Positions 1-9,574 of a DNA stretch of 64,000 bases are shown here, piece by piece. The notes below the pieces were generated by a model. That model saw only the letters and a program-made list of their open reading frames with translations, was not told the DNA's origin and made no database searches. Origin of the DNA: Aphidius gifuensis (taxonomy: Eukaryota > Arthropoda > Insecta > Hymenoptera > Braconidae); contig NC_057792.1 in the NCBI RefSeq assembly GCF_014905175.1, positions 18,172,963 to 18,236,962 on the forward strand, given 5' to 3'. Within the stretch, counting starts at the first letter, position 1, and the number at the start of each line of letters is the position of its first letter. A program made the position numbers and the translations under genes.

Positions 1-282
1 TTATTTATCAAGATAGTAATCATTAAAAATAATTGAACGTTAATTTATTGAGACTGGAATAAATTCCTTATTGAAAAAAAAAAAATATTAATTTGTTTTA
101 ATATTTTATTATGAACTCTAAATATTTTATCAAACAAACTTTTACCTTTTTTTTGTTTAATTGATACCTTTTGTTATTTTATAACTATTTTATTTTAATG
201 TCTTAATAAAAAAACACACACAAATATTATTTGTAATTTTGTCTTTGATATTTAATTGCTATTAATTACAAAAATAATTTGA
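1..282. other. AT-rich 3' flank of thymidylate kinase
   Basis: Sequence of long A/T runs downstream of the thymidylate kinase stop codon. It presumably holds that gene's 3' UTR on the minus strand. I see no ORF or structured element here. Confidence 0.5.
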
Positions 283-1434
283 TTATTCTGTTGAATAAAG
301 CTCTTTGATAGGTTTATTTTTAACACTTTCAATTATATCAATAGCATCTTTTAATAATTTTTGATGAATCACATCAATAGGCTGATTTGATTCAATGATT
401 TGCCATGTATCATCTTTTAATTTTAAAAAATTATTAGCTACTTTTTTTTGAATTTCCAATTTTTCATATCGTTCATTTGCCCAACCAGAACGCGCACTTA
501 ATGTTTCAACGTCAATTGTAAAAAGTGCAACAAAATCTGGAGCTGGAAGACCACGATCAGCTTCTTTACACCAATCAAGATTACGACCAGTAACTGCTGA
601 TGTATATGCTGCTCCTGAAGCAGCATATCTATCAACAACTAATGTTGTTCCACTTTCCAGAGTTTTTTTCATTTTATTACTACATTCCCATCGATTTGCT
701 GAGAATAATAAATGAGCTGCTTCAATCCTTATATCATTTTTATTTGATAAAAATTCATTGATGATTGAACCAATATGAGTACTTCTATCTGAAATTAAAC
801 GTCGATTGGATTTCAAATTTCAGCTAATGTATCTTCAACAACAGATATAGACAAATGTCATTTATAAAAAACTCGAATAATATATTTTTTTTTTTAATTA
901 ACAATAGTCAACCGAGCTACCTAAAAAGACTAGAGACCTCCAGGCTTCTTGGAGCTACCTGATTATCAAATACGAAGAGGGCTACTTAACATTTACGTGT
1001 GTTAAAAGCTGATAATTAATATGTCATAATTAATAGGTCAAATGTTATCATCAAATGTCTAAAAATATATTGTAAACCTGACACTACAATTTTATCTAAA
1101 TTTAATACATTCTCCAATCATCATCAACATATAGGAATCATTCATAAAAAATGTTGATGTTTTCAATTAAAAAAAAAAAACGTGTAGCATAAAATAGCCA
1201 TAAAAAATCATAGATTAAGAATGACACCAATTAATCACAAGATCTAATTTTAAATAGACTAAATAATATTATAAATTAATTGTTAAATGATAAATACAAG
1301 TAAAACCAACCTGGAAAACTTCGTGACTCTGCTTTGATTCCAAGTTTATTAAGTGCAGCAACTAGCTGTTTTGCCTGAGTTGATTTTCCAACTCTATCAC
1401 ATCCTTCAAGAACCAATAATGCACCACGTTGCAT
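283..1434 (-). CDS. DTYMK: Thymidylate kinase (dTMP kinase)
   Basis: Phosphorylates dTMP to dTDP in dTTP synthesis. Two coding exons on the minus strand, 1434-1311 and 788-283, joined in phase 1 (…SFP-D-RSTHIG…), give 209 aa, close to the roughly 212 aa of animal enzymes. Exon 1 starts with MQRGALLVLEGCDRVGKST, which contains the P-loop GCDRVGKST. Exon 2 holds LLFSANRWE, the DR motif in VVDRYAASGAAYT, and LDWCKEADRGLPAPD, all family hallmarks. The open frame extends upstream of 788, but an AG acceptor (TTAATTTCAG) at 790-789 restores the conserved FPDRST junction, so the longer ORF start is intronic. The start at 1434 is the only ATG before the P-loop. The gene is divergent from sws, with about 500 bp between the start codons. 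Confidence 0.95.
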
Positions 1435-1942
1435 TGTTATTTGTTTTTAAATATAATTAACAATTATTATTTAATATTTTATATGACACTTATTGAGTAT
1501 ATTGTGTATAAAAACCCGCGCAATTTTTCGACTGTTCACACATAAATCAGCTGATCACACTGATGAAATCCACACAAAATAAAAAGTCCCTGTATCAATT
1601 GACAACTTTTTTATATATTTTTTATCTATAAAATAGATGCAAACAGATCCAAGTAAATTTAAAAAAAACAATAATTTAATTATCAATATTTGATGTGTTG
1701 TTATAATTATAATTGGCAAATTAATTTGACTGATTTTAATATTTTTAATTAAGAAAAAGCCACCATTTTAAAATTGACAAATGTAAATCAGCCTTTATAT
1801 CAGTTATATAAAAAAACATGAGGTCGAATTGTTGGAGATGCCAAAGGTCGATTTATTTACTTTTTTTTGTCTATTTTATTAATGGTTGTGTTGATTACAT
1901 GAATTAGACTGTCATCGAGGATGTTATTCCAGTTTTATCATT
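1435..1942. promoter_or_regulatory. Divergent TMPK/sws intergenic promoter region
   Basis: About 500 bp separates the thymidylate kinase ATG (minus) from the first proposed sws ATG (plus). A plus-strand TATAAAAA lies at about 1507-1514, followed by a short GC-richer stretch (ACCCGCGC) and TCAGCTGATCA, so a sws start site near 1535-1560 is plausible. The rest is A/T-rich. The promoter assignment is inferred from position and the TATA-like match only. Confidence 0.35.
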
Positions 1943-4900
1943 ATGGAGGTATTTCAATTTTCCTTTAAATATTAACATATTACTAAAATATAATAATTAA
2001 AAAAAAAAACTAATTTTTCTTTCAATAAAAAAAAACATAACTTTAAAAATTACATTTATAGATTCATCAATGCCACCACATACATTGTTATTAGAAAATA
2101 ATTTTTTTTTTCATTCAATTCTATCAAAAACATTTATACAAAGAAAAAATATATTGTGTCGAAAAAGAAATACAATGACATACAATTATTATAAACAATT
2201 ATTTATTTATTTTTTATCATCAATGCTAAAAAGAAAGTTAATTAATAATTTCTATTTATACAATCATCAATTAATAAACAATTTTCATTTTGATTTGTCT
2301 AACATTAAAAAGCAAATTATTTTTATTTTTTATTGTTTATTTATAGTATTATAAATTGTCAATAGTTTCTAGATGTCATGCTCAATGAGTCAGTGGCTTA
2401 CAATTGCTCAATCCAATAAAATTATTTATCTAAATCCACTTAAGCAGACAGTTTTTCTTTTGTGCAATTAGCTCAATGTTTAGTGTCAGCTTTCTCCAGG
2501 TAACTAGCAAAGTTTGTTGATTAAAATTCTCTCGAGCAAGGTCATCATGTAGAACAAAAAAAAAGACAAACAATGAGGTGTTTTTATTGATTTGTATCAA
2601 AGTTTACATAGTCACAATTGATGCACATATTATTATTTCACAAACACTAAATATTATTATAAATTTATGTATCAAATAATTTATAAATTCAACAATGATT
2701 ATTTGAGCTTTAATGTCATGCAAATAAATAAATTAACAGACTATTAACTATCAATATTTTATGCAGTTTAAACTGGCTCAATGAATATTTTTGTTTTGCT
2801 AAATATTATCACAAGAAATGATTGTATAATAATGCTATTTATATTTACAGATTGTAGAGTTGTTTAGCAATATTCAAGATGATACTGGAACATTAAATAT
2901 AATTTCGAAATGGCTATCTACATTTTTTGATAATGAAAATAATACAAGTACATTATGGATAACAACAGGAATAATATTATTAATAATAATAGTAATAGTA
3001 ATATTATTTTTAAGAAAATGGAAAAACAAAGAATTTTTACCAGAAGTAAAAAAATTTGTCGGTGTTGGAAGTGGAAAACCGCGATTTCGTAAACGTGATA
3101 AAGTATTATTTTATGGACGTAAAATGTTGAGAAAAGTTAAATCAATTAGTGGTCAAGTACATCAAACTGGACAAGGAAAAAAAAGACGTGCTGTTATGAG
3201 ATTTGCACGTCGTTTATTACAATTAAAAAAAGATAGTGTACCACAACAATTAAAAGTACTTGAACCACCAGCTGAATATCTTGAAGAAGATCTTGGTCCA
3301 GGTGAACGTGTACCACCAGATGCTTTATATATATTACAAAGTATACGTGTATTTGGACATTTTGAAAAACCAGTTTTTTTAAAATTATGTAAACATACAG
3401 AAATTATGAATTTACCAGCTGGTACAGTGTTATTTAAAATTGGTGATCCTGATGAAAATGTATTTATTGTACAACAAGGTCTTCTTAATGTTTATATTAA
3501 TGGTCCTGATAATAGTCATATACCATTAAAAGTTGTTAAAACTGGTGAATCAGTAACGAGTCTTCTAAGTTTTACAGATGTACTTACTGGACATACTAGT
3601 ACTTATAAAACTGTATCTGCAAGAGCAATTGAAGATTCTGTTGTTGTTAAATTACCCATGAGTGCATTTCAAGAGGTAAAATTATTATAATAATACAAAA
3701 ATTTTTAACAGCTTTTTTTTTACAATTTATTGTTATTTTTTTTTTGTTTAAATTGTTGATAGGTATTTCAAGATCATCCAGATGCATTTATACGAGTTAT
3801 TCAAGTTATAATGGTACGTTTACAACGTGTTACATTTACAGCACTTCATCAGTATCTTGGTTTATCAGCTGAATTAGTTAAACAAGGACATCATAAAAAA
3901 AAACAAAGTCCTTGTTAATGATATACAAGATGAAAAAGATGAAATATCTGATTCAATTGGTTCACAGCCTGTTACTATACATGCTATGAAAAGGTGAGTA
4001 AATAATTAAAATATAAGTTTTAGATTTTTTTTTAATTATAAAAAATGTAAATTATTTTTTATTCAACAGAACAAAAAATAATCTTGATTGGAAATTATCA
4101 TCACCAAGTCCTTTAACACAAATGAATCAGGCACTACCAGAAATATTTCCAGATTCTGATAATAATTGGACACCAGAAAGTTCTGGACCTGATATAATGC
4201 CACAAGGAAATTTAAATTATTCAGGAAGAAAACGTTCAACCAATGATCCACCACAACAGCCAATTGATGAAACTGATCTTGTAAGAATTGCTAAAGAAGC
4301 ATTTATTCGTGAATTAGGACTTGAAGAAGATTATGTACTAAAAGATGGTACTGTACAAATACGTGAAGTACCTGCTGGTACATATTTAATGAAAGAAGAA
4401 TCAAATAAAGATATTGCACTTGTTTATGTTGTATCTGGTAGTTTAGTTATAAGTCAAAAAGTTGCTGAAGGAAATAATACAAATCAAGAAGTTCATATGT
4501 TTAGTGCTCATCAAGGTGAAATTGTTGGTGGTTTAGCTGTATTAACTGGTGAACCATCATTTTATACAATACGAGCAAAACATCCATCAAGAATAGCTTT
4601 ATTATCAAAACAAACATTTTTTTCAATAATGCGTGAAAGACCAACAGTTGTATTACATGTTGCAAATACAGTTGTACGTCGTTTAAGTCCATTTGTTAGA
4701 CAAGTTGATTTTGCATTAGATTGGTTATTTCTTGAATCTGGTAGAGCTGTTTATCGTCAAGGTGATGATTCAGATTCAACATTTATTGTGCTATCTGGTC
4801 GTTTACGTTCAGTAATAACAGATCAAAATGGTAAAAAAGAAGTTGTTGCTGAATATGGTAAAGGTGATCTTGTTGGTATTGTTGAAATGGTTACACAAAC

Positions 4901-7900
4901 ACCAAGATCAACAACAGTTATGGCTGTACGTGATTCAGAATTAGCTAAATTACCAGAAGGTTTATTTAATGTTATTAAATTACGTTATCCAATTGTTGTA
5001 ACACGTTTAATTAATTTATTGGGACATAGAATATTAGGTACTTGGCAACAAGTACAAAGACCAGTTGGTACACAAAGAGCAACTGTTGATGCAAGACCAG
5101 CACAAATTAATTTTTCAACTGTTGCTATTGTACCAGTTAGTGATGATGTGCCTTTAACTGCTTTTACATATGAATTATATCATTCATTATGTGCTATTGG
5201 GCCAACACTAAGATTAACATCTGAAGGAGTTAGGAAAACACTTGGACCAAGTATAATGGAACCTCCAAATGAATATAGATTAACATCTTGGCTTGCACAA
5301 CAAGAAGATCAACATAAAATTTCGTTGTATCAATGTGATTCAACTTATACTGCTTGGACACAAAGATCAGTTAGACAAGCTGATTGTATTCTTATTGTTG
5401 GTCTTGGTGATAAACCACCAATTCTTGGTAGAACAGAGAGAGAAGTTGAAAGACTAGCAATGAGAACACAAAAAGAACTTGTATTATTGCACAAAGAACA
5501 AAGTGGATTGAGACCAACAAATACAGTACAATGGCTTAATATGAGAAATTGGGTATCTAGTCATCATCATATACAATGTCCAAAAAGAATGTTTACAAGA
5601 AGATCACAATATCGTATTAATGAATTATATTCAAAAGTTTTAATGTCAGAGCCAAATGTACACAGTGATTTTAGTAGATTAGCACGATGGATAACTGGTA
5701 CATCTGTTGGTCTTGTACTTGGTGGAGGTGGTGCACGTGGTGCAGCACATATTGGAATGTTAAAAGCTGTACTTGAAGCTGGTATTCCAATTGATATGAT
5801 TGGTGGTGTTAGCATTGGTTCATTTATGGGTGCACTATGGTGTATGGAAAAAAATATAACAACAACTACACAAAAAGCACGTGAATGGTCAAAAGTAATA
5901 TCAATTGTTTTTTTCAATTATTATAATTTATTATTAAGTAATAGAAGTGCAATAAAAAATAAATAAATGATTTTTTTATTTTTCAGAAAATGACACAGTG
6001 GTGGCGACAAATATTAGATCTAACTTATCCAATGACTTCAATGTTTTCTGGAAAAGATTTTAATAAAACAATTCATGCAACATTTGGTGATACTTATATT
6101 GAAGATTTATGGCTACCGTTTTTTATAATCACAACTGATATAACAGCTTCTTGCATGCGCACGCACACACATGGTTCGTATTAATATTTATATAAATATT
6201 AAAAATAAAATCATAATAACATTCATTATTTAAAAAATCAATTTAATACGGAAGCGAGTTTTATTTCTAATTAAATGAAATAAATTTTGATTGATTGATG
6301 AATAAATTTTTTAATAAATTTGCAAGATATTGACGTACTCCCCCAATGTAAAATCGTGTTGTTTTTAATAATTAATAATTAATACAATTAAGTTTTACAT
6401 TGAAAAATATAAATTTTCATTTGCTAAGATTGTAAATTTAAATAAAAAAAAAAAAACTAATTATTATCGTACATAATGTTTAGGATCGCTGTGGCGGTAC
6501 ATTCGAAGTTCGATGTCATTGTCTGGTTATATGCCACCTTTATGCGACCCGAGCGATGGCCACCTTCTTCTTGACGGCGGGTACGTCAATAACCTTCCAG
6601 GTAATTAAAAAAAAACGAACAAAATTTTAATTTATAAATATACAACAAATGAAGGAAATACTTGAATTTGTTTTCTAAATTTTCTTTTGAATATGAAAAG
6701 AAATAAACTCGCTCCCGTTGATAAAAAGATGCATTCAAACAGTCATAAATTTAAATTAAGAAAATTTAAAGGATTGCTGTGGAAGTATGTGCGTGCCAGC
6801 ATGACTATTGCCGGTGTTTTTCCACCAATTTGTGATCCAATTGATGGGCATCTTTTAGTCGACGGGTGCTATGTTAACAATGTACCAGGTAATAATGAGT
6901 TTATTGTAAACAGTTATTTTGTCTTTATTTGCTTCATACATAAGGCATGTAACAACTGACTACAATCAAAGCTGGGCATTGATAATTAAAAAAAAAAAAA
7001 AATGATAATTTGTTTATTGGTAATTCTGGCATCAAAAGGCATGTTAATTTCAATGAATTTCATGGGTTTCATTGAACATATTTAAATATATTTACAAGGT
7101 TATTTAATGAACAATATTCTGTCGACAATTTGGGACAATTGACTGCATGAAAATATGCTTTAAAAAATAAATAATAACTGGAGGTATATGCTCAAAATTA
7201 AATTGCCTTTTCAGCTTTTCTATTATCACATTTAACGTGATTGGGGAATGCTCTGCAGAGTCTTCAATAATTGCTGGAGACACTCGACAATCTTTGATTG
7301 TTAATGGCCAATTTTTTTCAACATTTTTTATTCAATTTACAGGGATAATATGTAATACAATTTTTTGAGTAGAATATAAAATAGTAATATATATTTTTTT
7401 TGTTAAATTTTATTATTAAATAGCTGACGTCATGCTTAGACAAGGAGCTCATCATATATTGGCCATCGATGTTGGTTCACAAGATGATACTGATTTAACA
7501 AATTACGGTGATTCATTGTCTGGTTGGTGGTTACTTTGGAAACGATGGAATCCATTTGCAACACCAGTTAAAGTACCAAATTTACCTGATATACAATCAC
7601 GACTAGCTTATGTTAGTTGTGTTAGACAATTAGAAGAAGTTAAATCATCTGATTATTGTGAATACATTAGACCACCTATTGACAAATATAAAACTTTACA
7701 ATTTGCTAATTTCGACGAAATAAAAGATGTTGGATATATACATGGTAAGAAAAAATATGATGATACAATGAGGCAAGCTTTATTTGTCTTTTAAAAGTAT
7801 ATAAAAATAAGATTTTAATTATTATAATAATAATTTTGTTTAACTAGGTAAAACGTATTTTGAAAGGCAGTCAAAAATTGGAGTACTTCCACAATTTAAT

Positions 7901-8331
7901 GCTGATCGTGAAACAGCAAGAGCTTTGAGAGCAAAAAATCATGATGCAAATCAAGAATCAGTATCGGCATATACATTTACTGATTTAGCACAAATGGTGT
8001 GTAAAGTTTCACAGGGTAATCGTTATGATTTAGATATCGATTCAGACACTGATGAATTTGAAGAATATGAAGCTGATCTAGAAGAGGATGCTCAAGAAAT
8101 TGGTTATGCTTCTGAACCGACTGCAGGAATTTTAGATGAGGTATATTTAATTTTCTTTTCATTCAATGATAATAATACAATGTATCAATTTATATAATGA
8201 TATAAATAATTATTTTATTTTATATGTAGAGTTTAAATGACACTCGGCTACGAAGACGAGCTGGAGTATCTTTAAGTTTATCTGACACAGAAGCAGAGTC
8301 TGAATTAGAATATCATGGAAAATTATTTTAA
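1943..8331 (+). CDS. sws: Swiss cheese / neuropathy target esterase (patatin-like lysophospholipase, PNPLA6/7 family)
   Basis: ER-anchored phospholipase/lysophospholipase of neurons and glia. Proposed coding exons: 1943-1948, 2851-3675, 3763-3993, 4070-5894, 5987-6173, one of 6484-6600 or 6772-6888, 7424-7744, 7848-8140, 8230-8331 (about 1301 aa with one cassette). Visible parts: a membrane segment near the N terminus, three cyclic-nucleotide-binding-like domains (the first at FGHFEKPVFLKLCKHTEI), and a patatin domain with the oxyanion loop GLVLGGGGARGAAHIGM and nucleophile motif GGVSIG. The catalytic Asp (DGGYVNNLP or DGCYVNNVP) lies in the cassette exon. The start ATGGAG (1943) splices in phase 0 to give MEIVELF, similar to the fly N terminus. 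An alternative phase-0 first exon is ATG 2476-2499. The frame is broken in exon 3 at an A9 run (3895-3903); eight As would restore it. An AATAAA lies at 8375. Confidence 0.93.
1949..2850 (+). other. sws intron 1
   Basis: 902-bp intron. It contains a 94-codon A/T-driven ORF (2070-2354) that I do not regard as coding, and a more complex stretch at about 2370-2560. That stretch includes ATG 2476 followed by eight codons and a GTAACT donor at 2500, a possible alternative first exon that would read MFSVSFLQ-IVELF in phase 0. Confidence 0.45.
3895..3903 (+). other. A9 homopolymer breaking the sws reading frame
   Basis: The exon 3763-3993 runs in frame to CAT at 3892-3894, then meets nine As and hits a stop (TAA) fifteen bases after the run. 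Both the 3' part of the exon and the splice into exon 4070 require the frame reached with one A fewer. It lies in the variable linker after the first cyclic-nucleotide-binding domain. A homopolymer base-calling error is the simplest cause. Confidence 0.8.
6248..6268 (+). promoter_or_regulatory. Candidate RNA docking arm upstream of sws cassette exon a
   Basis: A 21-nt segment (core GGAAGCGAG) in the intron before cassette exon a. It is complementary to 6699-6718 in the intron after exon a, with one mismatch and one bulged T. It has unusual G/C content for this intron. Pairing would loop out exon a. The function is inferred from geometry. Confidence 0.5.
6344..6402 (+). promoter_or_regulatory. 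Local 10-bp stem in intron before sws cassette exon a
   Basis: CAATGTAAAA at 6344-6353 and its exact reverse complement TTTTACATTG at 6393-6402 are separated by 39 nt. The left arm overlaps a CCCCAAT (6341-6347) that also matches ATTGGGG at 7240-7246 beyond cassette exon b, so local and long-range pairings could compete. Significance is uncertain in A/T-rich DNA. Confidence 0.3.
6484..6600 (+). other. sws: sws cassette exon a (alternative catalytic-Asp exon)
   Basis: 117 bp, acceptor TTTAG at 6483, donor GTAATT at 6601, phase 1 in and phase 1 out. It encodes SLWRYIRSSMSLSGYMPPLC… to DGGYVNNLP, the form found in vertebrate NTE and fly sws, including the catalytic Asp of the Ser-Asp dyad (the DGG motif). 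G+C is about half by hand count, well above the neighbouring constitutive exons. It is the same length and phase as exon b. Confidence 0.85.
6699..6718 (+). promoter_or_regulatory. Candidate RNA selector arm between sws cassette exons a and b
   Basis: 20-nt arm (core ACTCGCTCCCGT) in the 171-bp intron between exons a and b. It is complementary to 6248-6268 upstream of exon a. Confidence 0.5.
6772..6888 (+). other. sws: sws cassette exon b (alternative catalytic-Asp exon)
   Basis: 117 bp, acceptor AAAG at 6770-6771, donor GTAATA at 6889, phase 1 on both sides. It encodes LLWKYVRASMTIAGVFPPIC… to DGCYVNNVP, homologous to exon a. The catalytic Asp is kept, but Gly-Gly after it becomes Gly-Cys, and SLSGYMPPL becomes TIAGVFPPI. 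Splicing to 7424 restores PADVM. Including both cassettes would stay in frame but would duplicate 39 residues of the active site. The polypyrimidine tract before this acceptor is weak, consistent with regulated use. Confidence 0.8.
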
Positions 8332-8515
8332 CGAACAATATGTTAGACAAAGAAAAGAACAAATTTGTGATTTAAATAAATATGTTTTTGTAAACATTTT
8401 CTAACTACTATTTCAAAAATATAATGTAAATATTTAATTTGTAAACGAATTGTTTTGACAGTTCAAAATTATACATGTAAAATTGTGTATGATTAAATAT
8501 ATTTTTACGAAAAAT
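8332..8515 (+). other. sws 3' UTR
   Basis: Follows the sws stop at 8329-8331. AATAAA at 8375-8380 is the likely polyadenylation signal. No other feature seen. Confidence 0.5.
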
Positions 8516-8943
8516 TAATTATATATTTTATGTTTTATTAATCATTTAAATTTTAATTATAAATTAAATATTTTTTTTGTCATTTTTATTTGAAAATAGT
8601 AAAAATAATTAATTTAAAAATAATTTTGAATATGGCTTTTACAGTTTTATGGATAAATTTTTCATATACTTTTGTCCTTGGCAATTGCAAATTTAATTTT
8701 TTAAAAACTATATTTATAACAAGAAAAAAAAAACTACCTCTCTTCCTGGGAAAATTCCAATTTTGTGATTACATCGTAAAAAATTATAAATCAAATAAAG
8801 TAATGGATAATAATATTTTGAGTTTTGTATAAAATTAACAATGAAAAAAATCAAACAAACGAATTTAGGGTAGAAAATTTCGATGGAGAAAATGATAAAC
8901 GATCGAAAAAAAATTCTAAAAGTTTAATAAATTTAATTATCAT
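8516..8943 (+). repeat. Dispersed repeat copy 1 (about 430 bp)
   Basis: Nearly identical in sequence and orientation to 12287-12714, differing by a few substitutions and 1-2-bp length changes in A/T runs. Shared landmarks include ACCTCTCTTCCTGGGAAAAT and GAATTTAGGGTAGAAAATTT. Both copies contain the same short ORFs on either strand, but these are A/T-driven and match no family I know. I found no terminal inverted repeats or clear target-site duplication. The edges are set by where the alignment fades. Confidence 0.75.
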
Positions 8944-9574
8944 TAATTTACTGATTTTTTTTACAACGAAATTATTATAAAAAAGAAAATTATATTCATA
9001 TCATTTGAAAAAACAAACAAAGCATAATCTTAAATCTTTAAAAACACAAATTTTCTTTTTAAATATTCACAGTTCATCAAACAAAAAATATGAATATAAT
9101 TGATGTATTAAAAAATTGAAGAAAAAAAAAAAAACAACAAATGGCCTTTCAACAAATGATTTCTGTGAAAGTTGTTAAAAATAAAATCAAGAAAAGACGC
9201 AAAATGATGTGTACAATATACAAAGGAGCTATATCAAACATATATGACAGAACAGAGACGGTAAAAATGGTATGATCAAGGTTTTCCGATTTTGACGCGG
9301 AAATTTATTCTCGCACGTCATTCTATATTTCTTGCGTTCTGTGAGTTTGTGTATATATTTTGTGAGAGGAAAAGGGTGCAAGAAAAATATAATTTTATAA
9401 ACAAAAAAATAATAAAAAAATATATATCAATTGAACGAGTTCAAGACAAGGCTTGCTAAAGATCGACGGCCAAGTTGCAGAGCTCATGGAGAATTTTACT
9501 TGGCTTGGGCTATTTTTGGTAACGAAAATTCATGCGTAGTTTTCTTTGGCCATCATCCAGGCATACGATGAACT
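8944..9574 (+). promoter_or_regulatory. Probable promoter and 5' UTR exon of the LRRC20-like gene
   Basis: After A/T-rich DNA, sequence complexity rises at about 9240-9574. This part ends at a strong donor (ACT|GTAAGC, 9575). It contains a 17-codon upstream ORF, ATG 9486 to TAG 9539 (MENFTWLGLFLVTKIHA). An acceptor (AAATAG) at 10688, four bases before the ATG of coding exon 1a, would accept this exon. The 5' UTR role and any promoter are inferred. Confidence 0.4.

Noticed and set aside
2070..2354. 94-codon ORF upstream of sws exon 2
   Set aside because: Composition is Phe/Ile/Asn/Tyr-rich as expected from A/T DNA; it lies inside sws intron 1 and has no usable splice to the gene.
8590..8832. 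80-codon ORF (and its partner at 12345-12539) beginning MAFTVLWINFSYTFVLGNCK
   Set aside because: Present only because it lies in the duplicated repeat; the two copies differ in frame because of A-run length, and the sequence resembles no protein family.
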